A DNA stretch of 64,000 nt from NCBI GenBank assembly GCA_030537895.1, contig JAUNVA010000006.1, forward strand, positions 1 to 64,000. The letters are read 5' to 3'. This stretch comes from Bowdeniella nasicola. GTDB lineage: Bacteria; Actinomycetota; Actinomycetes; Actinomycetales; Actinomycetaceae. The notes below the pieces were generated by a model. That model was not told the origin of the DNA. It ran no database searches and saw only the letters and a program-made list of their open reading frames with translations. A program made the position numbers and the translations under genes. Positions within the stretch are counted from its first letter, which is position 1. The number at the start of each line of letters is the position of its first letter. Shown one piece after another: positions 39,700 to 47,895 of the stretch.

Positions 39700-39853
39700 G
39701 GATCCTTAGGAGGGATAAGGCGAGGTGGCCGGACGGGGCCGCTCACCACTGACCGTAACGTATCGAGAGGCGTGGGTCTATGCCCTCGTCTCGCTGTGGG
39801 GACACTCACCTGAGTCAGGTAGCCCAGGTGTGGACGCTGCCACCGCGTCCCGC

Positions 39854-40912
39854 TCACCTGGAAAAACCCCGCTGGGGTTCACGCTGCATCATGTCGCGTA
39901 CCTCCCCCACGAGCTCCTCCAAGATGTCCTCGAGGAAGACAATCCCGAGGGTCGCGCCCGCGTCGTCCGTCACGCGCGCGAGGTGGGAGCCGGTGACCTG
40001 CATGGTACGCAGGGCGTCTTCCACCTGATCGTGGGGCTGCACCTGTGCCATGCCTCGCAGCCGCCAGGTCGCGACCGGCTCGCGGCGCTCTTCTTGGTCC
40101 GCGTACAGGACGTCCTTCAGGTGCAGGTAGCCGACGAGGTCGCCGACGCCGTCGGTGACGGGGAACCGCGAAAACCCGGTCTTCGCGACCTCCGCTTCGA
40201 GATCGGCGGGGGTGGCACCGAGCGGAAGGGTCACGACGTCGGTGAGTGGGACCATCACCTCGGAGGCATCTTCCTCGGAAAACTCGATCGCCCCCGACAG
40301 GAGGCCGAGGTCATCGCTCAGCATCCCTTCGGCCTGGCTCCGTTCGACGATGGAGGCGACCTCTTCGGCCGTGAATGCCGAGGAAACCTCCGATTTCGGT
40401 TCGATCCCGAACATGCGCAGCACGAGGTTCGCGATCCCGTTCAGAGCGACAAGGATCGGATGGATGGGCTTCGAGATCCACACGAGCGGCGGCCCGAACA
40501 CGAGTGCCGCCTTCTCGGGCGAGGCGATCGCGATATTCTTCGGCACCATCTCACCGACGACCACGTGCAGGTAGATCACGATGGTAAGCGCGACGACGAA
40601 ACCGACGACATGGCTGGCTTCGGCGGGCAGACCCACGGCAACGAGGGGGTCCTCGACGGCATGCGCGATGGCCGGTTCAGCGACCGCCCCGATCCCCGTC
40701 GAACAGACCGTAATGCCGAGTTGCGCAGTGGCGAGCATGTCGGTCACGTGTTCGAGGGCCCACATGACGGTCTTGGCACCCGGTCGACCGGCGTCGACGA
40801 GGGGCTCGATGGAGCTTCGCCGCACCGACATGATGGCGAACTCGGCGCCGACGAAAAACGCGTTCAACGCAAGCAGGAGTGCCCCGAGCAGGAGGGCTGT
40901 CGACGCGCTCAT
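39854..40912 (-). CDS. CNNM/CorC-type membrane protein with CBS domains (second copy)
   Basis: This is 352 residues. The DUF21/CNNM membrane domain (about 1-180, opening with ALLLGALLLALNAFFVGAEFAIMSVRRS) is followed by two CBS domains (about 200-330, ending in VRDMMQ). Such proteins are linked to Mg/Co efflux or acid resistance; the old name hemolysin is historical. The C-terminal CorC/HlyC transporter-associated domain is missing here, though present in its neighbour. Its ATG overlaps the stop of the first copy (ATGA). Confidence 0.88.
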   Translation of the reverse strand: MSASTALLLGALLLALNAFFVGAEFAIMSVRRSSIEPLVDAGRPGAKTVMWALEHVTDMLATAQLGITVCSTGIGAVAEPAIAHAVEDPLVAVGLPAEASHVVGFVVALTIVIYLHVVVGEMVPKNIAIASPEKAALVFGPPLVWISKPIHPILVALNGIANLVLRMFGIEPKSEVSSAFTAEEVASIVERSQAEGMLSDDLGLLSGAIEFSEEDASEVMVPLTDVVTLPLGATPADLEAEVAKTGFSRFPVTDGVGDLVGYLHLKDVLYADQEERREPVATWRLRGMAQVQPHDQVEDALRTMQVTGSHLARVTDDAGATLGIVFLEDILEELVGEVRDMMQREPQRGFSR

Positions 40913-42258
40913 CGGGTCCCTCCTTCGGACAGCATCGCCGAGGGACCGGCGTTCAGCTCAGGGCTGGTCGACCACACGCGAATGCGCTCGACGCGCCGAC
41001 CGTCCATGCGCTCGACGGCCAGGTGCACGTCGCCAACCTGGATCTCATCGCCGGCCTCGGGGATCTTTGAGAGGCGGTCCATGATGAGGCCGCCGAGTGT
41101 TTCGTAGGGGCCATCATCGGGAACCTGCAGGCCCGCCTGCTCGGCGAGCTCGTCGGGGCGCAGGACACCCGGAACCATCCACACGCCGCCCTTCAACGAG
41201 CGGGCGCCCTGGCGTCGTCGGTCGTGTTCGTCGGCGACGTCACCGACGATTTCTTCGACCACATCCTCCAGGGTGACGATCCCCGAGGTCCCACCGTATT
41301 CGTCAACAACCACAGCCATTTGCAGGCCCTCGGAACGCAGCTCGACGAGCAGGGGGGCCAGCGGCATCGTTTCGGGCACACGCGGCGCCTCAGCCATGAG
41401 CGAGGAGGCGACGACGGGCACGTCTGCTCTCCGTTCAAAAGGCACGGCGATGGCGCGGCGCAAGTGAACGAAACCGAGGACATCGTCCATGTTCCCGTCG
41501 ACGACGGGAAAACGCGAGTGACCGGTTTCGCGGGCGAGCGCAACGACATCGGCGGCGGAGTCCTCGCGCTGCAGGGTGTGCACGCGGCCGCGGTCGGTCA
41601 TCACGTCAATTGCCTGCAGTGCGCCGATCCCAATCGAGCGAGTGAGCAGGGTCGCCGTCCCCACGTCGAGGGTGCCCTCCTCCGCAGAATGGCGCACGAG
41701 AGCGGCGAGTTCGGAGGAGGAGCGGGCGCCAGAGAGCTCTTCGCTCGGCTCGATGTTGAACCAGCCGAGGATGGTGTTCGCCGAGGTGTTGAGCGCCGCG
41801 ATGATGGGGCGAAACGCCGTCGTAAAGACCTTTTGAAAGGTGACGACGAGCCCGGCCGCGCGCAGGGGGTCGGCCAGGGCGATGTTCTTCGGGATGAGTT
41901 CGCCAAACAGCATCGAGAACGCGTTTACCAGCACGAAGGCGACGGTGACGGCAAGGCCTGTCGCCGTGGTCTCGCCGACGAGGTCGCCGAGCAGGGGACG
42001 AAGAATGCGAGCGAGGGCGACCTGCGTGGTGTAGCCGAGGAGGACGGTCGTGAGCGTGATCCCGACCTGCGCCCCCGACAGGTGCGTAGAAAGATGGTGC
42101 AGCGCGTTCGCAACGGAGGTGGCACGGGTGTCACCGGCGCTGGCGCGCCGTTCCACGGTGGAGGGGTCGAGGGCGACGAAGGAGAACTCCGCGGAAACGA
42201 AGATCGCGGTCCCGACGGTGAGCAGGACCCCGAGGGCAACGAAAACCCAGTCCATCAT
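40909..42258 (-). CDS. CNNM/CorC-type membrane protein with CBS and CorC domains (first copy)
   Basis: This is 449 residues. DUF21 membrane domain (about 1-195, starting MDWVFVALGVLLTVGTAIF and VSAEFSFVALD), two CBS domains (about 210-330), and a C-terminal CorC-HlyC domain (about 350-430, LGGLIMDRLSKIPEAGDEI). Together with its shorter neighbour it forms a tandem pair that may work as a heterodimer, a frequent arrangement in actinobacteria. Confidence 0.9.
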   Translation of the reverse strand: MMDWVFVALGVLLTVGTAIFVSAEFSFVALDPSTVERRASAGDTRATSVANALHHLSTHLSGAQVGITLTTVLLGYTTQVALARILRPLLGDLVGETTATGLAVTVAFVLVNAFSMLFGELIPKNIALADPLRAAGLVVTFQKVFTTAFRPIIAALNTSANTILGWFNIEPSEELSGARSSSELAALVRHSAEEGTLDVGTATLLTRSIGIGALQAIDVMTDRGRVHTLQREDSAADVVALARETGHSRFPVVDGNMDDVLGFVHLRRAIAVPFERRADVPVVASSLMAEAPRVPETMPLAPLLVELRSEGLQMAVVVDEYGGTSGIVTLEDVVEEIVGDVADEHDRRRQGARSLKGGVWMVPGVLRPDELAEQAGLQVPDDGPYETLGGLIMDRLSKIPEAGDEIQVGDVHLAVERMDGRRVERIRVWSTSPELNAGPSAMLSEGGTR

Positions 42259-42668
42259 CGCGTAAGCCTCCCCGCGTGCGATGGACCGGGGCAGGGACTT
42301 CGAGGGGGTTCAGATTCGATCATGATGAGCCCCAGTGTACGGATCCGCGCGCGCGAGCGCATGGCCCGGCCCGCGCCGCGATGGGGCCAGACCCGCGAGG
42401 CGCGGCACTCGGCGCTTCCGCGTGAGGTGCGGCGCCCTCGGTGTTGCTCCTTCCCACCTTTCTTAGCCCGGGGCGATATGACGGTTCCCGGACAATCAAT
42501 TGACCCCCGGCGCCCCCGAGCTTGGGCCGCACTTTACCGCGCGTTCTCGCGCCTCATATCGCGCCCGGCAAAGGTGCCATTCCGCGGGGTAAGCCGCGCC
42601 CGCGCGGGCATCGATCCCCTATGGTTGAAGGGCGAAGTCCACACATTGTGAAAGAGGGCGAATTCCTA
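42259..42668. other. Intergenic region between divergent CNNM and kgd genes
   Basis: About 410 bases without a credible gene. A few GC-skewed frames run through it but none looks coding. Candidate elements include ATTGACC near 42500 and TATGGT near 42619, which could be the kgd -10. Nothing is strong. Confidence 0.5.
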
Positions 42669-45600
42669 GTGTCCACCGATGAACACAGCGCCGACCCCAC
42701 CGTCGACTTTGGGGCTAACGAATGGCTGATCGACGAGCTGTATGACAGCTACCGTCGCGATCCCTCCTCAGTCCAAGAGTCCTGGCGCACCTTCTTTGCC
42801 GAGCGCGAACGCGCCGAGCGAGGCGAGGATCGCCCGGCTGTCCAGGCCCCACCCAGCGATACGCCCTCCGACAAGGACACAGGCTCGAAGGCCTCAGCCG
42901 CGCGCGCCACATCGGCGCGGGAGGACGCCACGCCACAGCCGAAGGCCCCCACTCCCGAGAGCCCGGCGGCCGCCTCGAGTACGAACGGTGCTGCGCCGGA
43001 GGTGATCTCCCACATCGATCCGCGCTCGCAGGCCCCGGACTTCGCAGCCTTCCGCGACGGTACCCTGCCCGAGGTGGCATCGGAGCCGGCCACCAGCCCG
43101 TACGCCCAGGCGCAGGCCCGGCGCACCACCCGACAGGAAGAATCCGGTGAGGACGCGATCACGAAGCTGCGAGGCCCGGCCGCGCGAGTCGTCACCAACA
43201 TGGAGACCTCCCTCGAGATTCCGACCGCGACGTCGGTGCGTTCGATTCCCGCCAAGCTCCTCATTGAGAACCGGATGCTCATCAACTCGCACCTGTCCCG
43301 CACCCGCGGCGGCAAGGTCTCCTTCACGCATCTGATCGGCTTCGCCCTCGTCGAGGCACTCGCCGAGGTGCCGGACCTGAACTCCTCCTACGAGGAAATC
43401 GACGGAAAGCCGGGTGTGAAGCATCCCGCCCACGTGAACTTTGGCCTTGCGATCGACATGCCAAAACCCGATGGCACCCGCCAGCTGCTCGTCCCCTCTG
43501 TGAAGAGCGCCGACACGATGGACTTCGCGCAGTTCTGGTCGGCCTACGACGAGATCGTGCGTAAGGCACGCACGTCGACACTCACCGTCGACGATTTCAT
43601 GGGCACGACGATCACGCTCACGAACCCCGGTACGATCGGCACCCAGTTCTCCGTGGCACGTCTCATGAAGGGGCAGGGCGCAATCATCGGCGTCGGCGCG
43701 ATGAACTATCCGCCCGAGTACCAGGGCGCCTCTCCCGAGACGATCGCACGGCTCGGGGTCTCCAAGATCCTCTCCCTGTCGTCCACCTACGATCACCGTG
43801 TGATCCAGGGTGCCGCCTCAGGTGAGCTCCTCAAGGTCATGCACACGAAGCTCACCGGGGAAGACGGCTTCTACGACCGCGTCTTTACCTCGCTGCGGAT
43901 GCCGTACGCACCGGTGCGCTGGCAGCGCGACGTCGAATTCGACGAAACCCGCGAGCTCACGAAATCGGCCCGGATCGCCGAGATGATCCACGCCTTCCGC
44001 TCGCGCGGCCATCTGCAGGCGGACACCGACCCGATCGCGTGGCGGCAGCGCCGCTATGAGGACCTCGATTTCACGAACCACGGCCTCACCCTGTGGGACC
44101 TGGATCGCTCCTTCCCAACCGGCGGTTTCGCGGGTACGTCCGCGCTGACGCTGCGGGAGATCGTCCAGCAGCTACGGGATGCGTACTGCCGGTCCGTCGG
44201 CGTCGAGTACATGCACCTACAGGACCCCGCCCAGCGGGCCTGGTTCCAGGAGCGGTTGGAGCAGCCTTACTCGAAGCCGTCCAACGAAGAGCAACTTCAG
44301 ATCCTCTACAAGCTGAACGAGGCCGAGGCCTTCGAGACGTTCTTGCAGACGAAGTTCGTCGGCCAAAAGCGCTTCTCTCTGGAAGGCGGCGAGTCGCTCA
44401 TCCCCGCGCTCGACACGATCCTTACCTGCGCGTCACGCGAGGGCCTCGACGAGGTTGCCATCGGGATGCCGCACCGCGGGCGTTTGAACGTGCTCGCCAA
44501 CATCGCCGGTAAGTCCTACGGGCAGATCTTCTCCGAGTTCGAAGGCAGCCTCGATGCTCGAATCGGCGAGGGGTCGGGCGATGTCAAGTACCACCTCGGC
44601 ACCGAGGGTACGTTCACCTCTCCCACGGGCGAAGAGACACGCGTCTATCTCGCGGCCAACCCCTCCCACCTCGAGGCCGTGAACGGTGTCCTCGAGGGCA
44701 TCGTGCGCGCGAAGCAGGACCGGATTGACCTCGGGTCCAAGGGGTTCTCGGTCCTCCCGATCCTCATCCATGGGGACGCCGCCTTCGCCGGCCAGGGGGT
44801 CGTCCAAGAAACCCTGAACCTGTCTCAACTCCGTGGCTACCGCACCGGCGGCACGCTGCACATCCTCGTGAACAACCAGATCGGGTTCACGACGGGCCCG
44901 ACGTCCTCGCGCTCCTCGCAGTACCCGACGGACCTCGTCAAGGGCCTACAGATCCCGGTCTTCCACGTCAACGGCGATGACCCCGAGGCCGTGACCCGCA
45001 TGGCGAAGATCGCCTACGACTACCGCCAAGAGTTCAACAAGGACGTCGTCCTCGACATCGTGTGCTACCGCCGGCGTGGTCACAACGAGGGCGATGACCC
45101 GTCGATGACCCAGCCCGTCATGTACTCCCTCATCGACTCGAAATCCTCGGTGCGCCAGCTCTACCAGGAGGCCCTCATCGGCCGCGGCGACATCACGACC
45201 GAACAGGCCAGCGAGGCCCTTGCAGACTTCAAGCAGCGCCTGGAGACGATCTTCGAAGAGACCAAGTCCACGGCCGGCAAGCACGCGGCCGACCACTCGC
45301 AGGAGGCGGACAGTGCTGCGACCGTCGCCGGTCTCGAGGTGCCGAGCTCTCAGCTCGAAGACGCGGGGGTCATGGTGGGCTGGTCTACCGCCGTGCCGCG
45401 CGCCATGATCGAGCGAATTGGTCAGGCGCACCTGCGTGCCCCGGAGGGCTTCTCGGTGCATCCCAAGTTGAAGAAGCTCCTCGAGCGGCGCGAGGCCATG
45501 ACCCGCGAGGGTGGAATCGACTGGGGCATGGGCGAGCTACTCGCCTTCGGGTCTCTGCTCATCGAGGGAGTCCCCGTGCGATTGACGGGCCAGGATTCGC

Positions 45601-46529
45601 GCCGCGGCACGTTTACGCAGCGGCAGGCGACCCTGCACGACCACGTGAACGGTGCGGAGTGGACGCCGCTGCAATACCTCACCGAGGATCAGGCCAAATT
45701 CTGGATTTATGATTCCTCACTGTCCGAATATGCCGTCATGGCCTACGAGTACGGCTACAGCGTGGAGCGTCCCGACGCCCTCGTCTTGTGGGAAGCTCAG
45801 TTCGGAGACTTCGCGAACGGTGCCCAGACCGTCGTCGATGAGTTCATCTCATCCTCCGAACAGAAGTGGGGCCAGCGCTCCTCCGTCGTGCTGCTCCTGC
45901 CGCACGGCTATGAGGGCCAGGGCCCAGACCACTCTTCGGGCCGCATCGAGCGCTACCTTCAGCTGTGTGCGGAGGACAACATGGTGGTGGCTCAGCCCTC
46001 GACCCCCGCCTCCCACTTCCACCTCCTGCGGCGCCAGGCCTACGCCCGGCCCCGTAAGCCCCTCATCCTGTTCTCCCCCAAGCAGCTGCTGCGCCTGAAG
46101 GCCGCTGCGAGCCCGGTGGAGGACTTCATCGAGGGCTCCTTCGAGCCGGTCATCAAGGAGAGCGCAGAGCTGTCTTCAGTGAACCGCGTGCTGCTGTGCT
46201 CGGGCCGCGTCTACTACGACCTGGCGGCTGAACGCAGCGCACGGGGGGACACCTCTACCGCGATCGTGCGTCTGGAGCAGCTCTACCCGCTGCCGGTGGA
46301 GGAGCTGGAGCGGGCACTCGCCCCCTACGGCGATGCCGAGCTCGTCTGGGTACAGGACGAACCGGAAAATCAGGGACCATGGTGGCACATCGCCATGAAC
46401 CTGGCCCCGGCACTCGATCGGAAGATCCGGGTCGTCTCGCGGCCGACGGCAGCCTCGCCGTCGGTGGGCACGATGCTCCAGCACAAGGCGCAGCACGCCC
46501 GCCTGATGGATGCGGCTTTCCAGCGCTAA
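42669..46529 (+). CDS. kgd: Multifunctional 2-oxoglutarate decarboxylase/dehydrogenase (Kgd, E2-E1 fusion)
   Basis: This is 1286 residues from a GTG at 42669 (GAGGG 10 nt before); the in-frame ATG at 42621 is unlikely. The N-terminal FGANEWLIDELYDSYRRDPSSV helix is characteristic. Then a disordered Ala/Pro/Thr linker (about 60-120), an E2 acyltransferase domain (about 150-370, catalytic STYDHRVIQGA), and the E1 domain with EAIGMPHRGRLNVLANI-type sequence and the TPP loop GDAAFAGQGVV. No lipoyl domain is in the protein, as in other actinobacterial Kgd; the lipoyl comes from elsewhere. It feeds the TCA cycle from 2-oxoglutarate. Confidence 0.95.
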   Translation: MSTDEHSADPTVDFGANEWLIDELYDSYRRDPSSVQESWRTFFAERERAERGEDRPAVQAPPSDTPSDKDTGSKASAARATSAREDATPQPKAPTPESPAAASSTNGAAPEVISHIDPRSQAPDFAAFRDGTLPEVASEPATSPYAQAQARRTTRQEESGEDAITKLRGPAARVVTNMETSLEIPTATSVRSIPAKLLIENRMLINSHLSRTRGGKVSFTHLIGFALVEALAEVPDLNSSYEEIDGKPGVKHPAHVNFGLAIDMPKPDGTRQLLVPSVKSADTMDFAQFWSAYDEIVRKARTSTLTVDDFMGTTITLTNPGTIGTQFSVARLMKGQGAIIGVGAMNYPPEYQGASPETIARLGVSKILSLSSTYDHRVIQGAASGELLKVMHTKLTGEDGFYDRVFTSLRMPYAPVRWQRDVEFDETRELTKSARIAEMIHAFRSRGHLQADTDPIAWRQRRYEDLDFTNHGLTLWDLDRSFPTGGFAGTSALTLREIVQQLRDAYCRSVGVEYMHLQDPAQRAWFQERLEQPYSKPSNEEQLQILYKLNEAEAFETFLQTKFVGQKRFSLEGGESLIPALDTILTCASREGLDEVAIGMPHRGRLNVLANIAGKSYGQIFSEFEGSLDARIGEGSGDVKYHLGTEGTFTSPTGEETRVYLAANPSHLEAVNGVLEGIVRAKQDRIDLGSKGFSVLPILIHGDAAFAGQGVVQETLNLSQLRGYRTGGTLHILVNNQIGFTTGPTSSRSSQYPTDLVKGLQIPVFHVNGDDPEAVTRMAKIAYDYRQEFNKDVVLDIVCYRRRGHNEGDDPSMTQPVMYSLIDSKSSVRQLYQEALIGRGDITTEQASEALADFKQRLETIFEETKSTAGKHAADHSQEADSAATVAGLEVPSSQLEDAGVMVGWSTAVPRAMIERIGQAHLRAPEGFSVHPKLKKLLERREAMTREGGIDWGMGELLAFGSLLIEGVPVRLTGQDSRRGTFTQRQATLHDHVNGAEWTPLQYLTEDQAKFWIYDSSLSEYAVMAYEYGYSVERPDALVLWEAQFGDFANGAQTVVDEFISSSEQKWGQRSSVVLLLPHGYEGQGPDHSSGRIERYLQLCAEDNMVVAQPSTPASHFHLLRRQAYARPRKPLILFSPKQLLRLKAAASPVEDFIEGSFEPVIKESAELSSVNRVLLCSGRVYYDLAAERSARGDTSTAIVRLEQLYPLPVEELERALAPYGDAELVWVQDEPENQGPWWHIAMNLAPALDRKIRVVSRPTAASPSVGTMLQHKAQHARLMDAAFQR

Positions 46530-46535
46530 GCATCA

Positions 46536-46580
46536 CACCGCCCGGAGGGTCGGCCCGCGGGTCGGTCCTCTGGGCGGTGT
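46536..46580 (+). terminator. Terminator of kgd
   Basis: ACACCGCCC and GGGCGGTGT form a 9-bp stem, extended inside by GAGG/CCTC. It starts 7 bases after the kgd stop. Confidence 0.75.
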
Positions 46581-46618
46581 ACTTCGAGAGATGATGGGAG
46601 CGAGGTAGAGGAGGACAC

Positions 46619-47185
46619 ATGCGCATCGTCGTCATCGGAGATGAGCTGGCCGCGGGCCTCGGCGACCGCCGCTACTTGGGGTGGGTGGGGCGCGTACTCG
46701 CCCGTTCAGAGCTCACCGAACCGGCCTACCTCGCCTCTCTGACCATGCCCCAAGAGGACACGACGGCCCTCGCCCACCGCTGGCGAACCGAATGCGAGGG
46801 CCGGATCTCCCATCAGGAGGAAACCCGCCTGCTGGTGGGCCTCGGTGTCGGGGACCTCCACTCGGGTCTCTCGCTCGCCCGCTCCAGGTTGAACCTCGCG
46901 AACATTCTCGACGGAGCGAACGACGCCCGGCTCCCCAGTTTCGTCGTCGGTCCCCCGCCGCTGCGCGCGCCGGGCAACATTGAAGCTCTGTCGGACGCGT
47001 TCGCGGACGTGTGTGAACGCCGCTCGGTTCCGTTCGTACACACCTACGGTCCGCTGTCCGGCCACGAACAGTGGCACGCCGACGTCGCGGCCTTTGATGG
47101 TGTGCACCCGGGCCAGATCGGTTACGGCCTGCTTGCCTGGTTGGTCCTCAACCAGGGCTTTTCCTCCTGGATTGCGCACAGCTGA
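46619..47185 (+). CDS. SGNH/GDSL-like protein with an altered nucleophile block
   Basis: This is 188 residues. Block I of SGNH hydrolases should read GDS; here it is GDELAAGLGD, with Glu in the nucleophile position. Block V with the catalytic Asp-His, FDGVHPGQIGY, is intact, and LASL and NDARLP occupy the other blocks. The protein may be inactive or use another residue. A strong GAGGAGGACAC ribosome site precedes the ATG. No signal peptide. Sits alone between kgd and the next gene. Confidence 0.75.
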   Translation: MRIVVIGDELAAGLGDRRYLGWVGRVLARSELTEPAYLASLTMPQEDTTALAHRWRTECEGRISHQEETRLLVGLGVGDLHSGLSLARSRLNLANILDGANDARLPSFVVGPPPLRAPGNIEALSDAFADVCERRSVPFVHTYGPLSGHEQWHADVAAFDGVHPGQIGYGLLAWLVLNQGFSSWIAHS

Positions 47186-47263
47186 GCCCGTAGGCCTTCG
47201 GTCCCGATTCCTGCAACGTGAGTGGCGTCACGATGGAGAGAGCCACGAGGGAGGGGGATCGTC

Positions 47264-47821
47264 ATGAATGTCAGCGCGGCCGTGCCCGTGACGGGTTGCC
47301 AGGCTCCGCACTTTTCCGCATTCGCGCACATCCTCATCGCGCCCCCATCGGCGGACCAACTCTGGGTGCTGCGCAACCCTGAATACACCGCCCACCTCTC
47401 CGGTACCAACCCCGAGACGCGCCGTGCACTCGCCCTCCTCGTGGAGTCCGCCGTCGCCCGGGAACAGGTCGCCAAGCTCACGGAGGACTTCCACCGGACC
47501 CTGAATCCGCACGTCGCGCGCGACGCGCCCCTCGCGCGGCACCACCTGGCCGTGGATGTCTCGCAGCTGCGCTCAGATCTCGCCGCACTGACCCCGGAGG
47601 GACGCGAGGTCGAGAACCTGCCGAGGGACCATCTCGGCGTGCTCCTGTACGCGGTCGGTCAGGCCTGGCAAGACAACAAAATCGAGCGCGCACGTGAGGC
47701 CGTCGAGACGCTCGTGCGCCCCTGGGCGGGTGCTGCCTTCGCCACACTCGCACTGCGGTCGGCGTCTCTCTTCTATCAGGGGGTCCACACGCTTGGCGCC
47801 CAGGTGTTCACTCAGCGCTAG
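47264..47821 (+). CDS. Helical protein, possibly TorD/NarJ-like chaperone
   Basis: This is 185 residues from the ATG at 47264 (AGGGGGATC before it). It is largely helical. The segment LPRDHLGVLLYAVGQAW, followed after about 15 residues by RPWAGAAFATLALRSASLFYQG, resembles the C-terminal half of molybdoenzyme maturation chaperones (TorD), which have a P-DHL and an FY segment in that order. The N-terminal half is not convincing. Not certain; it is otherwise an unrecognised protein. Confidence 0.6.
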   Translation: MNVSAAVPVTGCQAPHFSAFAHILIAPPSADQLWVLRNPEYTAHLSGTNPETRRALALLVESAVAREQVAKLTEDFHRTLNPHVARDAPLARHHLAVDVSQLRSDLAALTPEGREVENLPRDHLGVLLYAVGQAWQDNKIERAREAVETLVRPWAGAAFATLALRSASLFYQGVHTLGAQVFTQR

Positions 47822-47895
47822 CCCGGTAAGGTTGGGGCGGGGTCGGCACGCGCCGACCACCATTGTCATTGCCTGATTTCCTAGGAGCCATCCCC

